Shown: positions 24,344-34,451 of the stretch, in pieces
Layout: every line of letters starts with the position of its first letter
How positions within the stretch are numbered: position 1 is the first letter of the stretch
The notes under the pieces: model-generated
What the model was told of the DNA's origin: nothing
Database searches by the model: none
The model's input: only the letters and a program-made list of their open reading frames with translations
Position numbers and translations under genes: made by a program
Assembly (NCBI RefSeq): GCF_000378185.1
Contig: NZ_KB899376.1
Location: 1 to 64,000, forward strand
Source of the DNA: Salinimonas chungwhensis DSM 16280
GTDB taxonomy: Bacteria; Pseudomonadota; Gammaproteobacteria; Enterobacterales; Alteromonadaceae
Reading direction: 5' to 3'
Length of the DNA: 64,000 nucleotides

Positions 24344-24644
24344 GATTGCTTCCTGCCAGTTGTCGTTTTTTTAAGGTTGCAGCAAATATTGTCACTTAGA
24401 CTACATAAATACAAACCGGCAGTACTCCTGATGCGTCTTACGGGCTATAAAAAAGATCACAGGTAGGTTACAATCTGAGCATACTGCCAATTGGTACGGA
24501 GCTTCTGTTGATACTCACGCCACCCTAAACCGGATTTTCCCAGCTCGGTTTTCAAAGCATACAAATCGTAGGTTTTCTTACGGTTTTACAGTTATTTAAA
24601 TTTTACGCTCCTCATTAATGAGGACACCCAATCCAGGTATTTTC

Positions 24645-26135
24645 ATGTACGAACGCGCTAAAAGAGAGTGGTTCTCTAATATTCGTGGGGATGTGCTTGC
24701 AGGTATTGTAGTGGCTCTGGCCCTCATTCCTGAAGCTATCGCCTTTTCCATTATTGCTGGTGTAGATCCTAAAGTTGGATTATATGCCTCATTCTGTATC
24801 GCCGTTGTGATTGCTTTTGTGGGAGGCCGGCCGGGGATGATTTCGGCCGCCACCGGCGCTATGGCGCTACTGATGGTGACACTGGTCAAAGAACATGGGC
24901 TGGAATATCTTCTGGCCGCAACGCTACTGACCGGGGTATTGCAGATTATCGCCGGCGCCTTGAGACTGGGTGAGCTCATGCGCTTTGTGTCGCGCTCTGT
25001 CGTCACCGGCTTTGTTAACGCACTGGCTATCCTGATTTTTACCGCGCAGCTACCAGAACTTACCAATGTGACCTGGCATGTGTATGCGATGACAGCGGCA
25101 GGGTTGGGCATTATTTATTTATTTCCCTATTTACCGGTGATAGGCAAAGCGGTGCCTTCGCCGCTGATTTGCATTGTCTCAATGACGATAGTGGCGGTGG
25201 TACTCGGGCTGGATATACGCACGGTAGGTGATATGGGCGAATTGCCTGATACTCTGCCAGTATTTTTATGGCCGGATGTTCCTCTGACTTTTGAAACCCT
25301 GGCCATTGTTTTTCCGTATTCTGCGGGTCTGGCAGTAGTGGGTCTATTAGAGTCAATGATGACAGCCACTATTGTGGATGATTTGACCGATACTTCCAGT
25401 GACAGAAATAAAGAATGTAAAGGGCAGGGCATCGCTAATATTGGTGCTGGTCTGTTCGGTGGAATGGCAGGTTGTGCCATGATCGGTCAGTCCATTATCA
25501 ATGTTAAATCTGGTGGCCGGGGGCGTTTGTCCACCTTTATTGCCGGTGCTTTTTTGCTGGTGATGGTGGTATTTTTGGATGAATGGCTCAAGCTGATTCC
25601 AATGGCTGCGCTGGTGGCGGTAATGATAATGGTCTCTATAGGTACCTTTTCCTGGAGCTCCATCCGCGATCTGCCTAAATACCCGCTTTCATCAAACATC
25701 GTTATGATAACGACAGTAATAGTGGTGGTGGCAACCCATAACTTAGCAATTGGTGTATTTATAGGCGTACTGCTGGCAACCTTGTTTTTTGCTAACAAAA
25801 TTGGCCGGTTTATGGCCGTCAAATCCCGTTTCTGTGAGACAGAAAATACCCGGACCTATGAAGTTGTCGGGCAGGTTTTCTTTGCATCAGCTGAACAGTT
25901 TATTGCCGCCTTTGACTTTAAAGAAGCCGCCAGTAACGTGGTTATTGATTTGTCCCACGCTCATTTTTGGGATGTCACAGCGGTCTCTTCGTTAGATAAG
26001 GTTGTGATAAAATTTCGACGAGAAGGTTCCACCGTCACCGTAACCGGTATGAACGAAGCGACAGAAACCGTGGTGGACAAATTTGGTGTGCATAATGACC
26101 CGGCTGAAGTCGATAAATTACTGGGCGGGCACTAG
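24645..26135 (+). CDS. SulP-family anion transporter with STAS domain
   Basis: A 496-aa inner-membrane transporter. About 11 hydrophobic segments lie between residues 10 and 375, with the SulP signatures [20 protein letters not shown], then PKVGLYASF and [10 protein letters not shown] cytosolic STAS domain follows (about 395-490: [30 protein letters not shown]). SulP proteins carry sulfate, bicarbonate or similar anions, often with Na+ or H+; the substrate here is not visible. ATG 24645 is chosen; an in-frame ATG at 24618 is possible. A universal stress protein gene follows after 9 bp, probably in one transcript. Confidence 0.92.
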   Translation: MYERAKREWFSNIRGDVLAGIVVALALIPEAIAFSIIAGVDPKVGLYASFCIAVVIAFVGGRPGMISAATGAMALLMVTLVKEHGLEYLLAATLLTGVLQIIAGALRLGELMRFVSRSVVTGFVNALAILIFTAQLPELTNVTWHVYAMTAAGLGIIYLFPYLPVIGKAVPSPLICIVSMTIVAVVLGLDIRTVGDMGELPDTLPVFLWPDVPLTFETLAIVFPYSAGLAVVGLLESMMTATIVDDLTDTSSDRNKECKGQGIANIGAGLFGGMAGCAMIGQSIINVKSGGRGRLSTFIAGAFLLVMVVFLDEWLKLIPMAALVAVMIMVSIGTFSWSSIRDLPKYPLSSNIVMITTVIVVVATHNLAIGVFIGVLLATLFFANKIGRFMAVKSRFCETENTRTYEVVGQVFFASAEQFIAAFDFKEAASNVVIDLSHAHFWDVTAVSSLDKVVIKFRREGSTVTVTGMNEATETVVDKFGVHNDPAEVDKLLGGH

Positions 26136-26144
26136 GAGTGAGTG

Positions 26145-26996
26145 ATGAATAAAGTTATTACATGTATCGATGGTTCAGGGATGACCCGCTCAGTCACAGA
26201 GGCGGGGATTTGGGCGGCTGCGAAACTGAATAAAACCTTGTGCTTTTTGCATACTATTGAAAAAGAAACCCAACATGGCGCTGATGATTATTCCGGCGCT
26301 ATCGGTCTGGGAGCCCGTTCAGCCTTGTTGGAGCAAATGACTGCACTGGATGAGGAAAAAAATAAGCTAGCCCTGAAGCTGGGTGAGGAACTGCTTACTT
26401 CGGTGGCGGCTACTGCCAGGGCGGCAGGCCATGCCGACGTGCAGACACAGCAACGGCATGGTGATGTAGTGGATGCGATATTGCAGATGGAAAGCGAAGC
26501 CCGGTTAATCGTGCTGGGTCGGCGGGGCAGCCATCACGAAGCCCAGTTTGAAGCGCTGGGGTCGCATATTGAAACCTTGTTAAGGAAGGTTCACCAGCCC
26601 GTGTTTATTGTGCCAGAGGGGTTTACCGAGCCGCGCTCTTTCATGATTGCCTATGATGGCCGAGAGTCTGCAGATCGCGCATTGCAAAAGGTTCTGGACG
26701 GCGGACTGTTACATGGTATTCGTTGTCATTTGGTCAGTATCAAAAACAATGAGTCTGCGCTGAAAAACAAGTTTGATGATGCCGCGCTGAAACTTAAGGA
26801 CAAAGGACTCGATGTAACTACGGCGTTTCTTGAAGGCGATATCCATGAGTCATTGACGCAGTATCAGACAGACAATGATATTGATTTGATGGTGATGGGG
26901 GCATTCGGCCACTCTCGATTACGGCAGTTTTTTGTAGGCAGTAACACACAAAAAATGCTGGAGCGCACCCGTAGCCCGCTGATTATTTTACGCTGA
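26145..26996 (+). CDS. Universal stress protein, two tandem Usp domains
   Basis: A 283-aa cytosolic protein with two UspA folds. The first (about 1-145) has LGRRGSHHEAQFEALGSHIE, a variant of the nucleotide motif. The second (about 160-283) has GAFGHSRLRQFFVGSNT, a clean G-2x-G-9x-GS ATP-binding motif, so the second domain probably binds ATP. ATG 26145 is used because AGGAG lies 6 bases ahead; a GTG just upstream is not needed. It is 9 bp from the SulP gene; SulP-Usp pairs are common and a regulatory link to the transporter is inferred. Confidence 0.9.
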   Translation: MNKVITCIDGSGMTRSVTEAGIWAAAKLNKTLCFLHTIEKETQHGADDYSGAIGLGARSALLEQMTALDEEKNKLALKLGEELLTSVAATARAAGHADVQTQQRHGDVVDAILQMESEARLIVLGRRGSHHEAQFEALGSHIETLLRKVHQPVFIVPEGFTEPRSFMIAYDGRESADRALQKVLDGGLLHGIRCHLVSIKNNESALKNKFDDAALKLKDKGLDVTTAFLEGDIHESLTQYQTDNDIDLMVMGAFGHSRLRQFFVGSNTQKMLERTRSPLIILR

Positions 26997-27005
26997 TGCT
27001 GGTTA

Positions 27006-27035
27006 AACCGGCTTTCAGGTAGCTGGCAGCCGGTT
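27006..27035. terminator. Hairpin between convergent genes
   Basis: AACCGGCT (27006-27013) and AGCCGGTT (27028-27035) form an 8-bp stem between the convergent usp and response-regulator genes. There is no long T-run, so termination is only suggested. Confidence 0.35.
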
Positions 27036-27071
27036 CAACCGGCAGGTTACACAGCGGCAAATAGGTTTTAG

Positions 27072-27752
27072 CTAATTTTTTGGTCTGAGCCGGTAGCCAT
27101 TTCCCCGCAGTGTTTCCAACAAAAGACCTGAATTTTCAGGCAGCTGCTTGCGTAAACGACTGATGTAAACATCCACAATATTGGTAAGGGGGTCGGAATG
27201 GCTTTTCCATACCCGGCTTAAAATTCTTTCTCTGGAGAGCACTTTTGCGCTATTTTCAACCAGGTATAGCAGCAGATCATATTCCAGCTTGGTCAGGCTC
27301 AACTCTGTTTCATCCACCAATGCCAGGCGCGAGTCTGTCTGGATAACCAAGTTTCCTGCACTGACGGTATCATCATGCAGCTGGCCGGTCTGCGACCGTC
27401 GCCGGCTCAGCGCCCATAACCGGGCGAGCAACTCATCAAAATCAAACGGCTTACACAGATAGTCATCCGCACCAGCCTTAAGGCCTTCCACCCGATCCTT
27501 TACATCATCAACAGCTGTTAGTAAAAGAATGAAAGGTTTTGCGGGCAGGTTTTTCAGGCTGTCTAAAACCGTAATGCTGTCATCACTACCAAACATTCTG
27601 TCGAGTACCAGAATATCCGGGCTGTACTGACGCGCCGTCACCACCAGGTTCTGCATCTGATTCTCTTCAATACACTCGAAACCTTCGGCTTCCAGGCCGC
27701 GTTTTAAAAAACCGGATAACTGCTTTTCATCATCTGCGATCAATATCTTCAT
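27072..27752 (-). CDS. OmpR-family response regulator
   Basis: A 226-aa two-component regulator. The receiver domain (1-115) has acidic residues D7/D8, the phosphoacceptor D51 (ILVLDRMFG), Thr in LLLTAVDD and the conserved Lys in LCKPFDF. A winged-helix DNA-binding domain follows (about 130-224: LTKLEYDLLLYLVENSAKVL, SRERILSRVW, VDVYISRLRKQL, RGNGYRL). The gene overlaps the end of the kinase gene by 23 bp, so the two are translated together. Targets are unknown; the nearby Mrp operon and SulP gene are plausible by position only. Confidence 0.95.
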   Translation of the reverse strand: MKILIADDEKQLSGFLKRGLEAEGFECIEENQMQNLVVTARQYSPDILVLDRMFGSDDSITVLDSLKNLPAKPFILLLTAVDDVKDRVEGLKAGADDYLCKPFDFDELLARLWALSRRRSQTGQLHDDTVSAGNLVIQTDSRLALVDETELSLTKLEYDLLLYLVENSAKVLSRERILSRVWKSHSDPLTNIVDVYISRLRKQLPENSGLLLETLRGNGYRLRPKN

Positions 27753-29310
27753 GTATCACGTCTTTTGTAAAGGGGAGATAAACGGTAAAGCGGGCGCCAT
27801 GACCAACTTCTGAAGCCACATCAATGGTACCATGGTGCGCCTCAACAATGGCTTTTGCTATGGGCAAGCCAAGCCCCAATCCGCTGCCCGTGCCTCGTAA
27901 CCGGACAAACCGCTCAAATATTTGTGCCTGATCCGACGGGGATATGCCGTCTCCACTGTCCTTAATAACTACCGCATAACCCTGTTGCTTTGCCTCCAGA
28001 GACACACTGACAGGCGCATCGGGGCCAGAGTATTTCAGGGCATTTTCCAGCAAAATAGCAATGACCTGGGAGACCCGCTGCTTATCCACGCTCATAGTCT
28101 GTTCATTAACAAGATGGCACCGAAAACTTATCTCACGTGAGGCGTAGACCTTCTTCCACGAAAGAATCTGATCCTGAATCAGCCGGGACAATTTTACCGT
28201 TGCCGGCTCGAGCTGAAGTTGATTCATCTCAGCGCGGATCAGCAGTAACATATCGTCCACCAGGCGGCTGAGATTAACCGATTGGTTCAAAATCGCGTTG
28301 AGAGTTGCTCTGTAATCGTCTTTGCTAAGTGTACGCTGGCGCAATGTTACCTGCGCTTCGCCACGAATAATGGTTAGCGGTGTACGTAGTTCATGGGATA
28401 TATCGGCAATAAACTGGCGCCGTCTGGCATCAATGGTGGTTAACAAACGGTTTGCCTCGGTGAGCTCGCGGGTACGCTGGGCAACTTCATAGGTCAGCTG
28501 TTTTCTGTGTGCCTGGGCTTTTGCCTCGTGTTCTGCCAGCCTTTCGACCAACCCGTTTAATGCTTTGACCAGATCGCTGAACTCTGAATCAAGGGTCTCA
28601 GGTAAGCGATAATTATAGTTTCCTGCAGCAATGGCGTCAGTGCCGGTACGCAAGACAATCAGTGGCTGATAAAGTGCATTGAACAGCCAATAGCAACCGG
28701 CAATAATAAATGGCCCGGTAAGTAGCCCCAGACCAATGGTTACCCAGACAATGGCCGTGTTTAACGTTTCGATTTTTGTATTGATGGTGGTAACGACGCG
28801 GGTCTGCCGGGCCACTGCGGCATTTATCGCCTCCCTAAACTGGTTATCGATAGTGTCTTCCAGAAGCGCCTGAACCCGGGCCTGCTGACCTAACGGCTCA
28901 TTTAAATTCACCGCGGTGATAGAATTAAACTCTTCTATGATGGTTTCAAGTAATTCACCAAGCTGAGCAGTGTCTTCGATACTGCCAGCGGTTACTTCTT
29001 TGCCCAGCGCCTCTCGCTGGACAATTTCCAGTTCACGGATACGGTTCAGGGCTTGAGTAATCAGCTGTTGCTTATTTCTGACCTTGGCCTGATTGGCATT
29101 GCGGCCAAATAAAAGCTCATCCGTGAGTTGTTTAAATAGCCGATAAGAGACACTGGATAGCTGTAAGTGCTCGGTCAGAAGGCTCTGTGCAATTTGACTT
29201 TGCTGCAGGTTTTCCCGGGTCAGATGAGCAGATAGCGCGGCACTGCCCAGCGCAATAAGCAGAATAAAGGTTGATATAAGCCCGAAGAAAAACAACTTTC
29301 TTTTATACAT
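27730..29310 (-). CDS. Sensor histidine kinase
   Basis: A 526-aa membrane kinase. First membrane helix about 8-30, a periplasmic helical sensor region about 31-180, second helix about 185-210, then HAMP (about 212-265), a coiled-coil stretch, HisKA with the phosphoacceptor in ISHELRTPLTIIRGE (about 305) and a HATPase domain with DSGDGISPSDQAQIF and GSGLGLGLPIAKA. ATG 29310, after GGGGTGACA, is preferred to an upstream in-frame ATG at 29355. It is paired with the overlapping OmpR-type regulator. The signal is unknown. Confidence 0.93.
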   Translation of the reverse strand: MYKRKLFFFGLISTFILLIALGSAALSAHLTRENLQQSQIAQSLLTEHLQLSSVSYRLFKQLTDELLFGRNANQAKVRNKQQLITQALNRIRELEIVQREALGKEVTAGSIEDTAQLGELLETIIEEFNSITAVNLNEPLGQQARVQALLEDTIDNQFREAINAAVARQTRVVTTINTKIETLNTAIVWVTIGLGLLTGPFIIAGCYWLFNALYQPLIVLRTGTDAIAAGNYNYRLPETLDSEFSDLVKALNGLVERLAEHEAKAQAHRKQLTYEVAQRTRELTEANRLLTTIDARRRQFIADISHELRTPLTIIRGEAQVTLRQRTLSKDDYRATLNAILNQSVNLSRLVDDMLLLIRAEMNQLQLEPATVKLSRLIQDQILSWKKVYASREISFRCHLVNEQTMSVDKQRVSQVIAILLENALKYSGPDAPVSVSLEAKQQGYAVVIKDSGDGISPSDQAQIFERFVRLRGTGSGLGLGLPIAKAIVEAHHGTIDVASEVGHGARFTVYLPFTKDVIHEDIDRR

Positions 29311-29576
29311 TGTCACCCCGCTGGGTTTACTGTTATCTGACAGGCATAGCCGCATAACCTGGCATGAGTATCAAGCAAAAACCTGCCTGAAGGCCCGCAA
29401 ACGAAGTAACCGTAAGGACTGACAAAACACCTTGGGTTCGGCTTCGATGCGCGCGGCAGACTCTGGTTTTATAACTTGAATGATATTGCGGTGGCAAGCT
29501 GTTCCTCAACAACGCTATTCATGTAGGACGAAGGTCAGGGCAGATCGGTTTATTGCGCCAGGCCAGACATTCTGTT

Positions 29577-32500
29577 TCAAAGCACTGTTCTATCCAGCAA
29601 TACAGCGACTAGTAAGACCGTCACAAAAATTACAAAACCGAGCTCAGAAGAAATGGAAGAGGGCAGATAGCTATTAAGCCTAAGATGTCTGCGTACAGAC
29701 AATTCAGGCATGTTCCAATTGCCCAGCGGTTTATACAATTTTGCCAGTCTGCGCACCGGGTTACCAGGCCCGGGGCGATTTGCAGGCCGTGAAATGCTCT
29801 GTATGAATCCTGATAACAGGTAATAGCAGATGGCCGCCAGGGCGATAACAAAGAGTGCTTTTAAATGCAAAGAAAGGGTGGATTCGAAGTGATGGATCAG
29901 GTGCGGGCTTAACCATAGGGTAAAAGGTGCCAGCACGCTCAGTACCAGTGATACCAGCCAAACAGAACCGGCAGGCTGAGCGAATGTGGCATGTCTACGC
30001 AACATCACGACAAAATGTATCATTAAGACCGTAGTAGCAAAGGCTGAAGCGGTTAATATGTATGAAATATAAGGATTGGCAATCAACGGCGATATTTGTG
30101 TCTTGGCCAGCATGGCGCTGGTAAAAGGCAGCCCCGGGAGCGAGGCTGCGGGAAAAATTACGATGAGCCAGTGCAACGGCCGCCATTGTCCGGCGGCCGG
30201 AACAGCGGCCACACTGAAAAAAAGCGCTGACTTGACGAGGCCATGGTGAAAACAAAAGAGCGCAAGAGCCAGTGACATAACTGCCCAGTCATAGCCCGCC
30301 ATAACCGCTGCCCCTAAAGCCGTGGTAATAATTCCCATCTGACTGATGGTGGAATAGGCAAGTATAGCTTTAGGCTGTTGCTGACACAGCCCAAGCAGGG
30401 CACCTGCAAATATGCCGGTGGTACCCGCGATAACCAGGGCTGGTCCAAATTCCGGCGGCAGATCAGATAAAAATTTAAGCATGCCTATCAACCCTGCTTT
30501 TACCATCACGCCGCTAAGCACAGCACTGGCCGGTACCGGTGCAGCCGGATGGGCAAGAGGCAGCCAGAAATGCAAACCGGCGACGCCGAGTTTAATACCG
30601 AAGCCAATAATTAAAAGGATATTTAAAAGGGTGGTTACCTGTTGATCTTCTGAGCCTGTGTGCAATTGAGAGAGCAGGCTAAACCCGGCAAATAGTAGCA
30701 ATTCTGCCAGTATAGCCCACCTGATATATGAGCGAGCCGCGACATTAGCATCCGGTTTGCCGGTGAAGATAACCAGACCATAAGAAGCCAGACTCATCAG
30801 AGTGTAAAAAGTGATGAAAGAAAAATAATCATCAGCCAGAATAAGTCCGATATTGCCAGCCATGGCAAGTAACGACCAGATGAAAAATGGTTTTGCTGAT
30901 ACTGTGCAGGTTAGGTAGCCCCGGGCATAAAGTAGCGCGCCAAACCAAACAATGCCACATAGTAACAGGAAATACTGATTGGATGGCGTGAGCGAAAAGT
31001 GGGTGGAGAGGAACAGGCTATCGAGGTAAAGTTGCTGGCCGTCGGCGAGCAATGCCAATGCAATTATTGGTAACGCGGTAATAGCAGACCATTTATGCAA
31101 AAAGCCGTGGGCGCGAAAAACCAGACAGCATAACAACCAAATCAATGGTATGACGATAACCCAAAGCAGTAGGTAGTCAGTACCACCACTTTGCGTAGCG
31201 ACATAAAAAAAGTCCTGGGTATACTCGCGAACCGCAATAAGCTTGGCCCAGTTGAGAGGGCTGATTGATAAATTAGCCAGCAAGCCGGCTAACAGCGCTG
31301 CCAGTGCAGTGACTACCGCAGGTAATGTCATCAGCGCGCTGTAAGGATGCGTTTTAAGTAAACGGTCTGCCGGCGTGGCCTTAAACCAGATACGATAAAT
31401 CAGAGGCAGAAAATAGCATGCATTTAATAATGAGCTGACAGCCAGTACAATCAATACCCAGTAGGCCCCGACTTCGATAGCACCATTACTCAGATACCAT
31501 TTAGACACGAAGCCGGCTACCGGTGGTACCCCAATCATACCGAGGCTGGCGACAGTAAATGCCAGCATCGGTAGGGGAAGTTGTGCGCCCGCGCCGTCCA
31601 GTTGGTGCACCTTGGTAACATGCAGACGCTCAGCAAGGATACCGGCACAAAAGAACAGGGTTATTTTCATCAGTCCCTGGTGGACCAAGTGGATCAGGCC
31701 TCCGATAGTGGCAATAGGCCCCGCTATGGCTGTGCCAAGCGCGATATAGGAAACCTGACTGACAGTGGAGTATGCCAGGCGTTTTTTGATATCTTTCTGG
31801 CGCAGCGCCAGCACAGATCCGTATATAATGGTTATGCTTGCTGCGACACCCAGATAAAATGTTAATCCCAGTTCGCGGGCGTATTCGATACCAAAGATAT
31901 CGTAAACCACTCTGACAATACCAAATGCACCGGCCTTTACTACTGCAACCGCATGAAGCAAAGCGCTGACTGGCGCTGGGGCGGCCATGGCTACCGGTAA
32001 CCATCCGTGTAATGGAACGATCGCCGCCTTGACAGCAAGTCCGACGATCAGCAAGGTAAAAATAATGGTAAGCTCAGCAGGCCCCAGCGAGTTCTGGTTT
32101 TGCAAAATACCGGTTGGTGTAAAAGGCAGTGGGCCCACTGCGGCACTTAGCCAAACTGCGCCGGCGAGTAAAAAAACACCTCCAGTAATAGTATAGCGAA
32201 GGTAGATTCTTACAGCGTTAAGCGATGCAGCATCGCCTTTGTGTGCAACCAGCGGAAATGTCGCCAGGGTCAGCAATTCATAAAAGATAACAAACGTAAT
32301 CAGGTTCGCTGAAAGCGCAATTCCCAGTGTGGCTGCAACGCTTAAGTGTACAAACCCGAAAAAACGCGACTTATTTTTGTAATGGGTTAGGTAGCCAATA
32401 GCATAGGTGCTGGTGAGTAACCAAAGGGCGCCGGTCAGGGCCAAAAATAAAATGGAAAGGGCATCAATATGTAAGGCGATTTGCGCCTGTGGCAAAAATG

Positions 32501-32696
32501 GCAGGGCGAACGAATAGTCGGTGTTATCAGCGGTACCCAGCCCCGCTATGCCTATCGTTATGAGCCCGGCCATGGCAAAGGTCAGGCTGACAGCATTACG
32601 CAAAATGCGATTTCTTTCAGGCACCAGCAAACAAATGACACCGGCAGAAAATGCCAGCAGTAAAATCAGCACGGGGAGCCAGGCAGCACTAGTCAT
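29577..32696 (-). CDS. Large Mrp-type antiporter subunit with two proton-channel domains
   Basis: A 1,039-aa membrane protein. Domain 1 (about 60-430) and domain 2 (about 560-900) are both NuoL/M/N-type proton-translocating modules: HGWLPVAMAAPAPVSALLHA with KKRLAYSTVSQVSYIALG in the first, LHFWLPLAHPAAPVPASAVL with KAILAYSTISQMGIITTALG in the second. Key Lys residues near each HGWLP/HFWLP helix are present (VVKAG, MVKAG). The gene is last in the operon, two bases after mrpD. Standard MrpA is about 800 aa with one such module plus a C-terminal DUF4040; here that DUF4040 part is a separate gene. A fusion of two MrpD-like units is the best description. Confidence 0.85.
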   Translation of the reverse strand: MTSAAWLPVLILLLAFSAGVICLLVPERNRILRNAVSLTFAMAGLITIGIAGLGTADNTDYSFALPFLPQAQIALHIDALSILFLALTGALWLLTSTYAIGYLTHYKNKSRFFGFVHLSVAATLGIALSANLITFVIFYELLTLATFPLVAHKGDAASLNAVRIYLRYTITGGVFLLAGAVWLSAAVGPLPFTPTGILQNQNSLGPAELTIIFTLLIVGLAVKAAIVPLHGWLPVAMAAPAPVSALLHAVAVVKAGAFGIVRVVYDIFGIEYARELGLTFYLGVAASITIIYGSVLALRQKDIKKRLAYSTVSQVSYIALGTAIAGPIATIGGLIHLVHQGLMKITLFFCAGILAERLHVTKVHQLDGAGAQLPLPMLAFTVASLGMIGVPPVAGFVSKWYLSNGAIEVGAYWVLIVLAVSSLLNACYFLPLIYRIWFKATPADRLLKTHPYSALMTLPAVVTALAALLAGLLANLSISPLNWAKLIAVREYTQDFFYVATQSGGTDYLLLWVIVIPLIWLLCCLVFRAHGFLHKWSAITALPIIALALLADGQQLYLDSLFLSTHFSLTPSNQYFLLLCGIVWFGALLYARGYLTCTVSAKPFFIWSLLAMAGNIGLILADDYFSFITFYTLMSLASYGLVIFTGKPDANVAARSYIRWAILAELLLFAGFSLLSQLHTGSEDQQVTTLLNILLIIGFGIKLGVAGLHFWLPLAHPAAPVPASAVLSGVMVKAGLIGMLKFLSDLPPEFGPALVIAGTTGIFAGALLGLCQQQPKAILAYSTISQMGIITTALGAAVMAGYDWAVMSLALALFCFHHGLVKSALFFSVAAVPAAGQWRPLHWLIVIFPAASLPGLPFTSAMLAKTQISPLIANPYISYILTASAFATTVLMIHFVVMLRRHATFAQPAGSVWLVSLVLSVLAPFTLWLSPHLIHHFESTLSLHLKALFVIALAAICYYLLSGFIQSISRPANRPGPGNPVRRLAKLYKPLGNWNMPELSVRRHLRLNSYLPSSISSELGFVIFVTVLLVAVLLDRTVL

Positions 32697-32698
32697 TA

Positions 32699-34189
32699 TC
32701 AGCTACCTCGCAGTAAAGTGGCTGACAGCCATGGAAAGCAAAAGCCAGCCACTATGGTAAGCGAGGACAACAGAAGGATAATAGCCAGCGGCGTGGCACC
32801 AGGTTTGTCCGATGAGGCCAGTGGCTGCTCATTGTTGTCCGCGGCGGTCATTGTGACCACCAGTACTTTGAAAAAGCCGGCTGCAGATAGCACGCTGCCA
32901 ATGATAACAATCATAAAAACCCACCAGGCGTGGACCGATGCATACAAAGATAGTAGCGCCCATTTTGCAGTAAAACCGCCACTGGGTGGCAGGCCGATGA
33001 GTGATATAGCGGCAATGGCAAACGCGCAAACCAGCAGAGGCTGCCGTAAGGCGAGGCCGGCAGTTGATTGAGAGGTAACACAGCCCTCGGTATACTTAAT
33101 ATAACCTACTGTCAGAAACAACGTAACTTTCGCCAGCGCGTGGGCGATGATGAAAAGTATAAAAGCAGAAAGCACAGCATTGTAATCAAGGACTGGATTA
33201 GTGCTCAGCGGCAGAAACAAGAACAAATAACCTATCTGTCCAACGGTGCTGTAAGCCGCTATTTGTTTTAAGTGGTTAATGCGGCAAGCCTTCAATGCAC
33301 CAACAATTATGGCAGTGGCGCCGCCAAGACTGATAACCCATGCAAGGGCATCACTGATTAACGGTGTAAATACCGTCCACCATAATGTGAAAAGCAGATA
33401 CAGGCTACATTTTACCACCAGCCCGGATAACAGCGCGCTGACCACTGGCAATGCGGCGCCATGAACTTCGGGCAGCCATCCATGCATGGGCGCCAGCGCC
33501 GACTTGAAGGTCAGTCCCAAGGTAATAAATGCCACTGAAATATACGCCGCAGTTGGAATCTGGCCATGGGCTAGCACCTGCTGCAAAAGCTGAAAATCCA
33601 GCACACCATAGGTTCTGTAGATTAAGGCTACGGCAAATAAATAGCATAATGAGCCGATGACATTGACTGACAGATAATGAAATGCTGCGCCACTGGTTTT
33701 CGAGCCAGGTGATATTGCCACCAGCCCCACCGCAGATAAGCCAACTATCTCAAGTACTATGTAGGCATTAAACAAATCACGGGTAAAAAAAACAGCAATA
33801 ATACCCGTTTGCAAACTAAGCATCAGTGGCCAGAAGGTTTGCCGCGCTGCTGCGGTTACCTGATGGCGTGCAAAAAGGCTAATCAGAAAAAAAACGAGAC
33901 TGCAGAATGTTGCCATCACAACACTTACACCGGAAATTTGCCAGCGTACGCCAAGCGGTGGCTGCCAACTACCAATATACACATTGATGGCATTTTGCGG
34001 TAACCAGAGCAGGCTGACAAAGCACACAATAACCTGTACGCCAGTTGCCAGCAAAGCAATATTCCTGGCGTGTTTTGAGGCTGCAAAGATAAGGCAACCA
34101 AAAAGCAGCGGCAAAAAAATGAGTGAAATCGTCAGCAGTTCGTAACCATTTTCAGTCATTGTTGTGCCTCCCACCGCCGTTATCTTCAC
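32699..34189 (-). CDS. mrpD: Mrp Na+/H+ antiporter subunit D
   Basis: A 496-aa inner-membrane protein of the NuoN/MrpD family with about 14 helices. Signatures include the helix PMHGWLPEVHGAALPVVSAL (about 235), LVVKCSLYLLF with the conserved Lys, and LKQIAAYSTVGQIGYLFLFL (about 310). It should form a proton path in the Mrp antiporter, which exchanges Na+ or K+ for H+. Its start overlaps the end of mrpC (34152), indicating translational coupling. An earlier internal ATG (about 12 codons in) is possible. Confidence 0.92.
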   Translation of the reverse strand: MKITAVGGTTMTENGYELLTISLIFLPLLFGCLIFAASKHARNIALLATGVQVIVCFVSLLWLPQNAINVYIGSWQPPLGVRWQISGVSVVMATFCSLVFFLISLFARHQVTAAARQTFWPLMLSLQTGIIAVFFTRDLFNAYIVLEIVGLSAVGLVAISPGSKTSGAAFHYLSVNVIGSLCYLFAVALIYRTYGVLDFQLLQQVLAHGQIPTAAYISVAFITLGLTFKSALAPMHGWLPEVHGAALPVVSALLSGLVVKCSLYLLFTLWWTVFTPLISDALAWVISLGGATAIIVGALKACRINHLKQIAAYSTVGQIGYLFLFLPLSTNPVLDYNAVLSAFILFIIAHALAKVTLFLTVGYIKYTEGCVTSQSTAGLALRQPLLVCAFAIAAISLIGLPPSGGFTAKWALLSLYASVHAWWVFMIVIIGSVLSAAGFFKVLVVTMTAADNNEQPLASSDKPGATPLAIILLLSSLTIVAGFCFPWLSATLLRGS

Positions 34190-34451
34190 GCTGACACCGC
34201 AGAGCGAGCAGCACTGCTAACGCTGTAGCTGCCAGTGATACCACAATGCCGGTAAGCACTATGGCGTGAGGAACGGGATCGGCAGGCTCTGTGGGCGAGT
34301 ACGCAGTGGCTATTAAAACCATAAAGGTACCGGCGCCGGCTATATTATAGGCAACAACTTTGATCAGCATGGACGTTACTGTTACTGCCCGGTACAGCCC
34401 AAGCCAGAACAAAGCGATACCCAGTGCAGTGTACAAAGCCTGCTCACTCAT
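34152..34451 (-). CDS. mrpC: Mrp Na+/H+ antiporter subunit C
   Basis: A 99-aa NuoK-like protein with three membrane helices (about 5-22, 27-50 and 62-84). The segment LGLYRAVTVTSMLIKVVAYNIAG is like the conserved second helix of MrpC/NuoK. It overlaps mrpB by 4 bases (ATGA type) and mrpD by 38 bases. The family forms the membrane core next to the D subunit. The polar tail (REDNGGGRHNND) overlaps the mrpD start. Confidence 0.88.
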   Translation of the reverse strand: MSEQALYTALGIALFWLGLYRAVTVTSMLIKVVAYNIAGAGTFMVLIATAYSPTEPADPVPHAIVLTGIVVSLAATALAVLLALRCQREDNGGGRHNND